The notes under the pieces are model-generated. The model searched no databases, was not told the DNA's origin, and worked only from the letters and a program-made list of their open reading frames with translations. Shown here piece after piece: positions 19,401 to 24,920 of a stretch of DNA of 64,000 bases. Position 1 is the stretch's first letter. Each line of letters opens with the position of its first letter. A program made the translations under genes and the position numbers. The DNA is from Porphyromonadaceae bacterium UBA2751 (GTDB lineage: Bacteria > Bacteroidota > Bacteroidia > Bacteroidales > Muribaculaceae): positions 41,269-105,268 of the forward strand of contig DEJJ01000033.1 in NCBI GenBank assembly GCA_002353285.1, written 5' to 3'.

Positions 19401-21258
19401 TGACAACCTTGCCGTCAATGTTGCCAAAGGCGTGACAGGAGCTAAGATTGCATTCAGGTTCTACACAGCCGCCAAGCAGCTGTTGTCGCTACCCGCATTT
19501 TGGAATGGCGATGCAAGCCTGCTTGAGCTTGTCAAGTGGGAAAACCCAGTAGGAGCTATCATCGCCTGGAACTGGGCGATGAAGAACCTGCCAGGCTTCT
19601 CAAAAAGGTGGCAGAGCAGGCAAGTTGGTGACGTGCGGTTGATGGACACCGACAGCGACTATGCGTTTTGGCGCAACAACATGGTAAGAGCATTAAGCCG
19701 AGGTGGCATGTGGGCCAATGCCCTCGTTGATGGTATGACCGTTGCCATGGGAGCCAGGGCAGTGTATGAGACCAAGAAGAATCGCTACCTGCGCAACGGC
19801 TACAGCGAGGAGCAAGCCGAGAAGCGAGCCATGCAAGATGCCGCCATCAACTATAACAGCAGCCAGCAGAGTAGCGAGAACGCCTTCTTGAGCAGTCTGC
19901 AGCTCGACCGCACCTGGTGGAGCACCCTAATGACCGTGTTCCGCAGTGCGTCGATGGGCTATCAGCGACGCTTGACCACTGGCCTGCGTAACCTCAAGAA
20001 TCGCATGAAGAAAGGCTACAAAGCCGAGAGCATCGAGTTCATGAAGAAACAGATGATGCGCGACGGCATCGACGAGGCTACTGCCGAGAAAGCCGCACGT
20101 CGCACGTATCGCTGGGGAGGTTTGAAGAGCATGGCCGATGTTTTTGTCTTTGGTTTAGTCTTGCCATTCTTCTGGAACCTCGGTCCCTATGCACTATACT
20201 TGCTGATGGGCGATGATGACGACGAGAAGGAAGACATGCTCAAAGATGCAGCTGTTCACAGTTTGTTTGGCCCCGTAGAGGGCTTGACAGGCGGCCAGGC
20301 CATGAGTGAGATTGGCAACACTTGGGCAGGTTATCTTATGAGCGACAACGACAAGAGCCTACTCAACGCTTTGCGCTATCACGATTACTTGTCGATGCCA
20401 TTAGGCAGCGACCTGCAGCAGATATTCAATGAAGCAGGCACCGACTCGATGGCCGCATGGACTGATGCCTTTAACCTGCTTGTTCAGGCAGGAATTGGAG
20501 TCAACCCCGAGACCTTTACCGATGCTTGGGTTGCCATTGCCGACGCTTGCGACGGCGACCCACAGACCACGAAAGAGTTTGCGCTGTGCTTCATGCGAGT
20601 TATGCAGGTGCCTCAGACGCAGACCGACAAGTTGTTTATTGAGCTTGGCATGACAGCTAAGGACGCTCAGAAGCTAAATGCCATGGAGATGGCCGACCGC
20701 TATGCAAGGTATAAGAAGTTCAGAAATGCCCCTCTGTTGAATTGGGCTTACAACCCCGACGAGTCGCAGAAGGTTGCTGAGAAATACCGCAATCGTTTCC
20801 TTGACAACATGCAAGAGCGGATGGAGAGGCTGAACGACGAGCAGCTTGAGTGGAACTTCGCGAACCCCAACGACAGCGAGCGCAGGAAGGCAACAGGCAA
20901 AGTGTATGCCAAAGGTAAGGGTGTGAAAGACACAGCCGGCCAAAAGCCAGCGAGCAACTGGAAGCCTGAGACTCGCCGTTCACAGTTGAAGTACCAACGC
21001 CTGCGCGACTGGACCGACCTTGCCGAAGACGTGCTAATTGACACAGCGATTGACCAAGCCAAGAACCGAGGCGACGACGAGAGGCTGAAAGCGTTGCAAG
21101 ACGCGAAGAAAGAGCTCACCGAGTTTAAGCGTGGCAAGCACACCGAGACTTGGGACATCGACGGCCTTGGTGATGGCAGTGCCGAGAACGACAAGGCGAT
21201 AATGGAAGAGTTGCGTGCAAGGCGTAAGGAGCTATTGCGGGAGCTTGGGGTTATTTAA
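4480..21258 (+). CDS. Giant polyvalent virion protein (5,592 aa) with ParB-like, nucleotidyltransferase, InPase-like, zincin, ADP-ribosyltransferase, MuF-C and RadC/JAB-like domains
   Basis: Single uninterrupted frame. In order (approximate residues): two related N-terminal repeats with KADGADVG (1-70); Gly/Ala-rich amphipathic helices (540-680); two small beta domains (1005-1150); ddrB-like ParB domain with VVLSGNGRTMAGE (1450-1830); MNT-type nucleotidyltransferase, GSRTTGTARADSDLDVLVE (1941-1959); InPase-like domain of polyvalent proteins (2040-2185); LPD1-type domain with zinc-peptidase motif HEWFH (2745-2749); ART-PolyVal ADP-ribosyltransferase, HGSGADFDAFD...GEGAQAYGWGTY (3135-3390); a second zincin, HEYSH (3416-3420); MuF C-terminal domain (3573-3770); RadC-like JAB domain with HNHPSG (4066-4071); a degenerate JAB-like repeat (4126-4255); LPD38-like C-terminal region with a membrane segment near 5220-5245. 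Polyvalent proteins are injected with phage or plasmid DNA and act on host defences. Its place after two ejection-type genes suggests it is packed and ejected like T7 gp16. Domain names are from motif recall; order and motifs are seen directly. Confidence 0.85.
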   Translation: MPINSKIKSLYDALKADGADVGSEQEFSDWFQAPGEQGYNNRKYVYDTFKADGADVGKNYEEFAGWLGLHAVQPQVAQAGTMRQPTGQTARDPQSPQQEVQQPAQVTPREVVATQATDKQEAQAAGKKVPVAGMGELTDEDYQAIESSNSYKPLYDSKYRLRNAPVYKGGVKYGTNLDQYIQKAVDAGLQSKDRSQMSQEELLAERELLMGKYSAGATENAETLQDARELNDIEHELVARNIGFKNFADMRANRGKADYILYSPDLSKEWLDYYEKQGSGGVGDGNNPLFVFGWKPLGDKIRKDQAQGVNTQKTADEYLGDLLKDKELEDKFYAYCLNKARRSNQSFRSVIDESLEDFKKALNSGNNHHELIEDEKGVMGRFVGEELDRMDDLYSKQLAAWQKRYATWLEGRSVFADDDDALAAYIEQTGDNTQSILRTAMSMSHDSRKTLEEAMKSGGGWSMSGFTNAAVRGIRDTALDWRTWTFGVSDLSDARNMNAVAEKFLNNQPLSQAEQSLLDQMALKAATDAFFQKYLTTGYKAGATTGEALPFILEMMTGAGEATQTAVKSVGVMAKRQGMRLLKRIGMDKLVSKTLAYMNKKMAPAFGKLAGSRAGKVVAGVGNIAKGVGSAAIRGAGHALSTGGAKTLAGGYEGMTGQVDPRFNEQTGHFEAGGFAERQSAGQAFGTSFMRQAGEYGTEFLGDDVLEPILGAVNRFGRRVAGKTMEKLHLKGVMDFLGDMKGGDIYRTVQDFRKRVHYNGSFGEYLEEVANNVYNAAFVGDQNFDITDEQGNFSLHEKNSVFNLEDNWDTYVSCKFMSGVFGVANVAGYRTPKYRLRQDLKLIDQQGRALFADDVETWDLVKATVETGDGAELSKSVKDIITGESVYNEWQRKAIVDYVGTYMRLKGIEQGETITEGSTPSNLDEAFEAGYNGESPETTAQYNEAVATLQQQGLHPEAVDQLVTRDQIQTMLDGDVWSDEQKQATEAYVTAKAAMEGMRQSATDEVESRVYSVENGGDGMIHPAVLKGEDEVGVDIVSGNVVTLADGTIDVAGSDPDIVVVDANGERQMVSINDIASVGDVVDPNAVVVAAMQANSPVTGVEVGGSYQVMAEDNVPHQVEVLRDNGNGTLEVRVDGDEDSMTMVKAQLEQMLGVEAATMQQPTEQSPSDAEATNDMVEADVPEAGSERYSVDPNADERAMGMAGFSGQDIAATVDYLNGKLGEREYLKALGVSPSTLEGMGDNAIERWANSTAEGASEFITDEAVESGEVRVESDEDEQSSGRADEVDVLPPTPSNVEVEPEEDIEAMPMLEDGNPDYSQVDASRAHDYLYSDESGLDKSEADEYVQAQIDAAEKALSKIDKRPLKMGTDLAKYRAEKQRRQEQLDAAKANVDYWERVKAIEADREAQAAAERKAKDAEVIAQAQAEEQARQAAEVAKQREQAERGAGAVHPAIAEKWNNAPKIEGYKDEVVLANGERVPGTYYLVESGAVTPSHNASREFEKYEGFPVDENGNTINDRDYERDKDAQNITRSIADKYDSRALQTPVIVSKDGVVLSGNGRTMAGELAASNNTDGAYIEHLKNYGRKYGFSPEQVSSMQHPRAVFVPDTEMPYTTETFAKFNAQEMKGQSKTESAVKLGKVVDDATFNRIVREVAKHDSLSEFFGDDAAATGAINDLRRAGALNDMQYASMFDGDAVSDRGRQIIENMLIGKAFEGNPDVIRMLTEYKGFRQSIVTALNEISTNVALGKDYSLENELAQGIELAYKARKAGFKENELVSPYATQLNLFPFEDGETVADYNNAAVLLLADMLNDKRPTLLKKKLQDYNQQSAENAAGQMDIFSGSVKDKKEIIKTVLNTLHNGEREETQRPEQRGSVADERGGEASLQEDGAAGQPEQGESNIQGLESYSEDELRVIVEEHVRSAIADADMDAEITGIRFIGSRTTGTARADSDLDVLVEYQGTAREDSLFNVLNDEDNRLVIDGITVDINPITPGKSGTIEEFMKRNAGYKKETTVQEQIALAEQQTETSPSEAQKEAGNYKKGHVKIDGFDISIEQPKGSVRSGVDASGKSWSQKMNNTYGYIRGTEGVDGDHIDVFLSDDPSQGDVFVVDQVNNDGSFDEHKVMYGFNSEEEARQAYLSNYEDGWQGLGAITAVSKDEFKKWIGSSHRKTKPFAEYKNVKVKGEQAGTMRQPTGQTVDGDIAHFHKETDSSGRTAIDEANYNADDLVAPLLVDGKKSHIGITHIVPEDINEPTYTRAYYDYAHLIDPKSNKGWQAVGDKIDEWNASHKKDEQGFDDGDAPQVRFPSVDAALKFAEWFEGATHPVSAAKSSQKSEVAEAPKERIDDVGEKIEGAKKDLAKKMGERINLDADTFPKMFPKYDLKKLISQGLDPSLAVMTKMLRQMAQADYKHYSKKRMYGKSYALRASRFYAAYAKQVLEAGDSNVDFKSEGLGFTDYGKQFVELNKRLFEELHKKLGDDIFDLDLTGVKMQPISQKEGTTWYRRNQETGESEPYNPAYAFIGPRGQSYYEANELDKALQEGVEQVSKSVDYKKTHPYKLGHYYKPGVKNSDYVGVKLGGKVVPLTEPMTSSEVRKYMSEHNAELQAKAAQLDEQRKLDKKKGGTGEGRWKPELTLGGGRPRVGADRRGGVDIEAEEFMKSFGFRGVQFGNYVTQRERQRFLNEAYDALMDMAELLGISPRALAIDGRLGLAIGARGGGKANAHYEPKENVINLTKSKGAGSLAHEWFHALDYYFNKSSNRPTSATANKSAEQFPASTRDEMRKAFLDLMRAIKDSDYYNRSVALEQKLHPQQLGEGYYDKPTELGARAFQDYVVRKLTDQGKINDFLSSFTSEKDWNGEPENYPYPVGAEAEKIDEKFDALFDAMQERTDEEGNTILYHLGKDNDVLTDTEVALRDGLVEVLRGAGIEVVTDEAEGQRVLDAANRAADVLDEMKKSSLETVSVSVKKHQPTVVSSDYGAKVIHNLETLTKKYEENVTNRANTFIGEVANAIGAQRYGSNSQYADFEAVNGRIFTIRLADHNAHTSGFDNEGREDGISIVVTAKKNAGIKNDGKAHLVEFYYDAIKLRKAEGHPLAAIVRSIQQALYSGEYRDTTGLAERQEVNEDIMREQRAWHGSGADFDAFDHGHMGEGEGAQAYGWGTYVTQVEGIARSYASDGNKYIYKGRKVYGNPYSQNVAEQAAFYIEQEQGINNAIKFIRGLARDLKGMPEGENFKDILSVLQDKDNWSESKRYLYEVEIPDNDGTNYLPFDKPLTDEQLERIASRLGDEDAADFRASNQPVADAPNADEVNAWSRMGENILRQLSWLFGHDGRINSRAASEFLHDCGFVGIEYPAQYRSGGRSDGTKNYVIFDEEDLKINSKTQFFRTGSGEVYGFVRDGKIYIDPRVASAETPVHEYSHLWADALKRANPKAWERLKETMLGEKDVLEHVKRLYPELEGDELLGEVFSHYSGKRGAERLRADMEREVKNAEGVFAKARVAVVFDKIRRALSRFWEMARDLFAGKNSMLNGMSAEDFADMAMADMLHGFDPRGEGKDRGEAMVTNEGEVLYEPQARTTGLDIALDDRFNKELSEWEQGKMPSNKYLSVGVPTGVLENFMPSREIILRQKVLTKALKKHGLVASDIKNLPSALAAPIFIFRSTPSTISVLTELQTQEGKNIFVAIELNTTKQMGHEFLELNDILTIHGREEENIVKPIIENNSLLWVDKEKGQHWLSSAKTNSQAITNDDLDTAAKIVKDFENPSIKTENYVNERGDVIRFESHAEQLSLFGGGEQSSKREVEQTRGQALSERVKRASEMSDAELLSEMGRDIAELEKAGRADWGVQTLYSEEYDRRHIKEYNEECDRVRTMLDENNVGIEEAEQMLLDTIYTWREGYATADRSRLLAQFDTINDYYAEKEDERDNADLVESEAAAVQQPTEQTADEAGILPQKSQKPKRAGGFNPTEIKLRKLKGGETCHVERRYQESGGFDFTGSEKVESDADLAYIFRNLENSAIENTFLVLIKNGKATILHVGMGGYAFSAGHLGAGVLAASQLKPDSVIFVHNHPSGTLQPSQQDVAMQEKVKKMFGADKVREAIIIDITSGKYSIFDSDGWGAKEKQRPTSAENEVPYKTYSFSQQVFAEGFVPGSTFQITDSDKAAEFISGHRLGERDKLSLIVLNRQKRVTGNIFLPWTSLDGVDVNKAAGIIAKFIHQMGGESGILYGSGTISRGTLSPLARAISNYEVHLDDFISVEGKSAFQAGAMEPEVDYEAVPRNTEQQPTEVAEDGVGYGEADDSGIGDEELAGYDAGRYSFAESITQGLVDLATKNADDQQLRMNAMREFGGNLAKLQKLMNKQKAYDKATVDDIVRLARMVMGSGFFKDMSAYEVKRLLAAIKKGVGVEDLTPIANNVVDMLVQHQLRESKNMLHKLMQVRGRKVDARGVEVQAGLDIDGQRMMSALKDGMSLGENGLLTRINDCENRLGSEDEVIRKNAMSEYQGLMLAKEYHDNILSGEEEEIVLRQEKRQEQEKIYDFRREPVLDDDDNAIMNLDGSVRTVERKTLKPEFKGAMTDENKRLRHNTEAAIERIEQSIRESRMERVTAYSDFMSDVAGDVRASRERAAEWRAEQQQRVDEIHHNANSDLEGVPVQSQVKLPEGGLLAFNSNNDIVRLLFQPLATFEKMLRFFGRKAHNGEGYLFNRFMRGWADCSDKEWRSKRAAHEELDAKVRELFGKKVKRWSDLYEIERNKKHPGIPVEYWDNGERVRETMSQGEALSLVVWSKQKDAEAGLRRMGISEEDIETIKSHLDPKFLELANWVVEEFLPKRRTYYNEVHERMFGAPMAAIEHYFPIVRNSRDVEKPSDITERDLGDTKPSTITGNIIKRQRTAATLDVHTDFFDHLLKHLDDMENWAAWAEFNRDINTLRNYKRFKNRVLNMHSVEYGSGKELWKAFDDACAIAAGVYHPSTKRGSGDNLAVNVAKGVTGAKIAFRFYTAAKQLLSLPAFWNGDASLLELVKWENPVGAIIAWNWAMKNLPGFSKRWQSRQVGDVRLMDTDSDYAFWRNNMVRALSRGGMWANALVDGMTVAMGARAVYETKKNRYLRNGYSEEQAEKRAMQDAAINYNSSQQSSENAFLSSLQLDRTWWSTLMTVFRSASMGYQRRLTTGLRNLKNRMKKGYKAESIEFMKKQMMRDGIDEATAEKAARRTYRWGGLKSMADVFVFGLVLPFFWNLGPYALYLLMGDDDDEKEDMLKDAAVHSLFGPVEGLTGGQAMSEIGNTWAGYLMSDNDKSLLNALRYHDYLSMPLGSDLQQIFNEAGTDSMAAWTDAFNLLVQAGIGVNPETFTDAWVAIADACDGDPQTTKEFALCFMRVMQVPQTQTDKLFIELGMTAKDAQKLNAMEMADRYARYKKFRNAPLLNWAYNPDESQKVAEKYRNRFLDNMQERMERLNDEQLEWNFANPNDSERRKATGKVYAKGKGVKDTAGQKPASNWKPETRRSQLKYQRLRDWTDLAEDVLIDTAIDQAKNRGDDERLKALQDAKKELTEFKRGKHTETWDIDGLGDGSAENDKAIMEELRARRKELLRELGVI
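4713..4745 (+). repeat. In-frame linker stem-loop, copy 1 of 4 in the giant gene
   Basis: GGCTGGC (4713-4719) pairs with GCCAGCC (4727-4733) and is followed by CACGGGACAAAC. Translated as AGTMRQPTGQT. Copies at 7943-7973, 11040-11072 and 16274-16307 encode AATMQQPTEQS, AGTMRQPTGQT and AAVQQPTEQT. All fall between recognisable domains. Confidence 0.75.
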
Positions 21259-21350
21259 TGCACAATGCATAATGCATAATGCACAATTGGGCTGACGCCT
21301 GGTTTTTAATGCTCAATGCAGAATCACTGCCGCCTGGTTGATGCATAATT

Positions 21351-21383
21351 AAGGGAGCTTGTGGGCTCCCTTAGTTGTTTTTT
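21351..21383 (+). terminator. Terminator after the giant gene
   Basis: AAGGGAGC pairs with GCTCCCTT around a TTGTGG loop, followed by a T-rich tract with TTTTTT. It separates the plus-strand internal-protein genes from the convergent terminase block. Upstream (21257-21350) lie copies of the AATGCATAATGCACAATT intergenic repeat. Confidence 0.75.
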
Positions 21384-21394
21384 GCGAACAGCGA

Positions 21395-21736
21395 TTACTC
21401 GAGTGGTCGAGTGGTCGATGTTTTCTTTTTCTTGCGGTACCAGTCGAGGTATTGCTTGCGCTTGATGGCGATGACTAGCGGTGGCAGCTCTCCTGTGCCG
21501 TTTCGATAGGGTGTGCAGTAGAAGCACTCCCGCTCAAGATCTTTGACTTTAGCCTGGTAGCTGATGTAGTGCTTGTTCTTGAGGATGCGGAAGTTCTTGC
21601 GGTCCATGATTATCAACTTGCCCTCGGCAGAAGGCATTACATAGTAGCGGCCACCGTCGCTGTTGTGAGCGCGGTCGGCCTTGCGGATGGCCTCACGATA
21701 GATGAGGGCGCATTTGATTTTTTGGAAGATGTTCAT
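21395..21736 (-). CDS. Conserved small basic phage protein, unknown function
   Basis: 113 residues from the ATG at 21736; earlier Met codons fall inside an intergenic repeat. The protein begins MNIFQKIKCALIYREAIRKA and has many Lys/Arg/Tyr residues with a predicted alpha/beta core. The repeated Tyr/Lys pairs (YISYQAK, YLDWYRKKKK) suggest nucleic-acid contact. It is the last gene of the minus-strand terminase block, downstream of terL. I do not recognise a family. Confidence 0.6.
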   Translation of the reverse strand: MNIFQKIKCALIYREAIRKADRAHNSDGGRYYVMPSAEGKLIIMDRKNFRILKNKHYISYQAKVKDLERECFYCTPYRNGTGELPPLVIAIKRKQYLDWYRKKKKTSTTRPLE

Positions 21737-21785
21737 AATAATAATGCATGATTCATAATGCATAATGCATAATGTTGTTAATAAT

Positions 21786-23852
21786 TTATATTGAGGCTTC
21801 GGAGACGGCCTGTCGTTTGTGGACATAGAGAGTGTTGCGGCTGACGATTTTTGGGACGTCCATTTCGCGCAGGCTGATGTGCATACCTATTGCCCGCGTC
21901 ATGATGCGGTCGTCGTGGTATCCCTCGGGAGCCTCGTATCGTCCTTCGTTCTCGATGTAGGTAGAGTATTCGTCGAGGCATCCCTCGTCGCGCTCGGTAT
22001 AGAGATGGTCACGCAGTACAGCCTTGAGGTTGTGGATGATAGTTTTCTTAGTAGATACGTTGGTATGGAAGCCATACTTGCGAGGCTTACCTTCCTTAAT
22101 GTCTTCGGGGCTTTGCTTGCGAGCATAGAGGTTGTCATAGACATCACGAATAAGGCTGAGGATAAACTCCGCTTCGCCTTTAGTGTTGTTGGTCTCAAGC
22201 GTGTTGCTCTCAATCACCAGCAGTGCATGGTTGTAATACTCGGCAATCTGTGTCGCCTTCCATGCCAGGCGGTCCATGTCGATGTGTCCACGCCATTGTG
22301 CCACCACCGTAGGCCCCTCTCCCTCCATCATCCAGAGACGGTCGAAAACGGTGATCACCGACCAGTCAGCCTTAGCCGACATACCCTTGCACACATCGAC
22401 CACTACCAGGTAACGCTCGGTCACCACCTCATCGTCCTCGTCGTGCTCCACATCTTCCCACATCGCCAGTCGTCCGTACTTCTCACGCTTGAATCGCAGG
22501 TTTTCGAGAGCGTCGGCACCAGCGTCGTCCTTGCCATAGACCTCTCCAGTGTATTTCGGAGGTCGGCAGGCAGGGCGCAGCTGCTCGATGTCGTCGTCGG
22601 GAAACACCCGCCGTCCCGAGAAAGTGAACGCCTCGATGTCGTTAGATGGGTATTCCGACGCCATGTCGCCGTGGTCGGTGTATTTGGAGCGTTCGGCGAT
22701 ATACCAGTTAATAGCTTCAAGAGTGGCCCCCATCATCCATAGACGGTAAAGGTACTGCCCACTTTCCTGACGGTCGGACGCTGCATATTCGTTGTCCCTA
22801 TTCTCATAGAGCCACTTCGCAAAACGCTCACGTTCTGCATCACTCTCAAATTTCAGCGAATAGATGTCAATCTCATACCATGCGACAAAGAGAGCTTCGA
22901 ACTGTGACTTGCCTTCCTTAGCCGCAAGGTATTCGGAGTGGAACAGATTGCCAGTGCCGTTGGCTGTTGACTCATAGACCACGAGAGTGTAAGGTTCATA
23001 GACCATACCCGACAGTGCCGAGCGCACGATTTGTGCTGGAGTCATTTTCTCGGTAGTCTTCCACAGCCCCACCTCAGTGAGATGCACACAGTTGTAGTCA
23101 CCACCACGAGCCGAGTTGGGTTTCTCGGCCGTTCCTATTTTAATCTTACACTTGCGTTGTGGAATGCGCTGAATGTTTCCAGTCTTTCCGACCCCGACCA
23201 GCTTAGGCTCATCTTCCTTGTAAGTTTCTCCAAGTTGGTAAAGCAGTTTGACAGGATATTTCTCTATCATCTGGTCAAACATATCCTTGACCTCGGTAGA
23301 AGCATCCTTGACGTGTCCGACGATAAGCGAGTTGAGACCTACCTTGTGAACCAGTTGTAGCCATGCGATATAGAGCTGTGTCGCCGTTGAGCCTCCCCAC
23401 TGACGAGCTTTGAGCAGCACCAGTCGAATAGGCTTATTGGCAAGCCTCATATTCTCCAGTCGAGAAATGAGACGGCGTTGTGGACGGTTGAGGCGAAAAA
23501 GTATATCTTCGCCACCACCTTTAGGTTTTATATAGACACAGGAAGCAGCCCAGAAAGGAAAGTCGTGCTCGTTGCGCAGACGGACAAACTGCTCTATGAC
23601 CTTGAGTCGGTCGTCGTTGTCGCTCCCGATCTTGTTTAGGAAGGCAGCAATGGAGCCAGCTTTTTTCAGTTGCTTGACGAGAGGCACCTTGCGCATCGAG
23701 ACAGGCAGATGTTGCACCTTGATGGGAAAATCCTTTAGTTCAAAGACAAACCTGTCGCCTACCGAGTTCTCGCCAGTGATGGGGTTGAACTTGGCATTGA
23801 TGGCTGCCAGTCGCGCCGAGTTTTCGTTTAATATTTTAGTTACCTCCTCCAT
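21786..23852 (-). CDS. terL: Terminase large subunit
   Basis: 688 residues from the ATG at 23852 (MEEVTKILNEN...); the frame is open further upstream, but that part overlaps the rhomboid gene in another frame. The N-terminal ATPase shows a terminase-type Walker A (KARQWGGSTATQ, about residues 138-149) and a Walker B region LVVYESTANGTG. The C-terminal RNase H-like nuclease shows VVVDVCKGMSAKADWS (first Asp) and YHDDRIMTRAIG (later acidic pair). TerL drives ATP-dependent packaging of DNA through the portal and cuts the concatemer. It is on the strand opposite to most late genes. Confidence 0.93.
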   Translation of the reverse strand: MEEVTKILNENSARLAAINAKFNPITGENSVGDRFVFELKDFPIKVQHLPVSMRKVPLVKQLKKAGSIAAFLNKIGSDNDDRLKVIEQFVRLRNEHDFPFWAASCVYIKPKGGGEDILFRLNRPQRRLISRLENMRLANKPIRLVLLKARQWGGSTATQLYIAWLQLVHKVGLNSLIVGHVKDASTEVKDMFDQMIEKYPVKLLYQLGETYKEDEPKLVGVGKTGNIQRIPQRKCKIKIGTAEKPNSARGGDYNCVHLTEVGLWKTTEKMTPAQIVRSALSGMVYEPYTLVVYESTANGTGNLFHSEYLAAKEGKSQFEALFVAWYEIDIYSLKFESDAERERFAKWLYENRDNEYAASDRQESGQYLYRLWMMGATLEAINWYIAERSKYTDHGDMASEYPSNDIEAFTFSGRRVFPDDDIEQLRPACRPPKYTGEVYGKDDAGADALENLRFKREKYGRLAMWEDVEHDEDDEVVTERYLVVVDVCKGMSAKADWSVITVFDRLWMMEGEGPTVVAQWRGHIDMDRLAWKATQIAEYYNHALLVIESNTLETNNTKGEAEFILSLIRDVYDNLYARKQSPEDIKEGKPRKYGFHTNVSTKKTIIHNLKAVLRDHLYTERDEGCLDEYSTYIENEGRYEAPEGYHDDRIMTRAIGMHISLREMDVPKIVSRNTLYVHKRQAVSEASI

Positions 23853-24376
23853 TTTCTTTTTCGAATAACGAGCAGTCGAATTCTCGAATAAACGAGGGAT
23901 AGGGTGATGCCGAGGGAGAAGCAATAGAGGTGGATGGTTGCCGCCACGGTTGGGATGAGGAAACCGACAGCCACCATGGGGATTATCCAGGCGAGGTAGT
24001 AACGCTTGCGTGCCACCTTGTAGAAGACGATGCCCATGAGAGCGAAGCAGATGCCAGAGAAGCCGATAACTTTTACAGGAGAGAGGGGAGAGGGGAGAGG
24101 GGAGAGATCCCATGAGGGTACTGTAGAGGCGATGAGCCATGCCAGTAGCAGTTCCCAGTCCTCGATGTCGTAGTAGAAGGCGAGTGCTAGCAGGCACCAC
24201 ACGTTGCAGAGCGCGTGGAAGAAGTTGGCGTGGAAGAAGTGGTAGCACAGGTGTCCTGTGATGCCACAGCCAGGCTGCAGCACACATTGTTGTGGTGCGT
24301 TGAAGAACGCCAGTATCAATAGTGCAAGACTCAGAAGCAGTGTCGCAGTCTTCGTTTGGTGCGTTGATAGTACCAT
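23840..24376 (-). CDS. Rhomboid-family intramembrane serine protease
   Basis: 178 residues with about five to six hydrophobic segments. The rhomboid signature is present: HFFHANFFHALCN (residues 46-58, equivalent to the H...N oxyanion-hole residues of GlpG), GFSG with catalytic Ser107, and a later membrane helix with His149 (AATIHLYCFSLG) as the dyad partner. Rhomboids cut substrates inside or next to membrane helices. The gene overlaps terL by 13 bases and the preceding gene by 46 bases, so it belongs to the terminase operon. A GGGGAGAG microsatellite at about 24076-24105 encodes SPLPSPLSP just before the catalytic loop. A host-derived acquisition is possible; the overlaps argue against a recent insertion. 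Confidence 0.85.
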   Translation of the reverse strand: MVLSTHQTKTATLLLSLALLILAFFNAPQQCVLQPGCGITGHLCYHFFHANFFHALCNVWCLLALAFYYDIEDWELLLAWLIASTVPSWDLSPLPSPLSPVKVIGFSGICFALMGIVFYKVARKRYYLAWIIPMVAVGFLIPTVAATIHLYCFSLGITLSLVYSRIRLLVIRKRKWRR

Positions 24377-24768
24377 TCTTTACGGATTTTACAGATTATT
24401 GTTTTAGCCGAGCCAGGGGTGATGTAGAACTTGGGGGCTGGCTGCTCGACGACCTGTGCCACCAGTCGATAAATAGGCATCTCGGGATTTTTCTCACGCA
24501 GGGAAAGCACCCGTCTATATATCTCGTTATACATCTCACGCCTGGGCTTGCGCATATTAGTGAGTTTGTCGCCCTTCATCATGGAGTGAATAACGATGAT
24601 AGCCCTTTCCTCAGAAACCCAGAATCGACACGTGGGCATATCAACGACCATCTTATAGATTTCGGGCATAGAGACAAAAGATGCTTGCTTGATTAGTTCA
24701 TGGTAAGCCCTCATCAAGTCATCATTTCGCTGTTGCTTAAATTCAAAGTGGCTGCCGTGCGGTTTCAT
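24331..24768 (-). CDS. Putative small terminase or DNA-binding protein, first gene of the terminase block
   Basis: 145 residues beginning MKPHGSHFEFKQQRN. Basic and predicted all-helical, with a region (about residues 25-60) that could be helix-turn-helix and a basic C-terminus (IRKEWYYQRTKRRLRH). It precedes the rhomboid and terL genes with overlap, the position expected of a small terminase subunit. I do not see a named family motif, so the role is inferred from position. Confidence 0.6.
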   Translation of the reverse strand: MKPHGSHFEFKQQRNDDLMRAYHELIKQASFVSMPEIYKMVVDMPTCRFWVSEERAIIVIHSMMKGDKLTNMRKPRREMYNEIYRRVLSLREKNPEMPIYRLVAQVVEQPAPKFYITPGSAKTIICKIRKEWYYQRTKRRLRHCF

Positions 24769-24880
24769 CTTTTATCAATTCATAATTCACAATGCACAAT
24801 GCACAATTGGCTGTGCCTGCCCAATACAAAATTAACGAATATGCGTCAAGAAATAAAGATGTAGTGGTAGTTGAGGAGTT

Positions 24881-24888
24881 TAAATTTG
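24881..24888 (+). promoter_or_regulatory. Possible promoter box (TAAATTTG) of the scaffold-capsid operon
   Basis: TAAATTTG matches TAnnTTTG exactly and lies 32 bases before the scaffold start, in the 150-base gap between the divergent terminase and capsid operons. The -33 element is unclear. Confidence 0.4.
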
Positions 24889-24920
24889 CAATAAAAACTA
24901 TTCAATCAAGCACAAGAATT

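Noticed and set aside
21819..22742. 307-codon plus-strand frame opposite terL
   Set aside because: Shadow of terL with no start signal or family.
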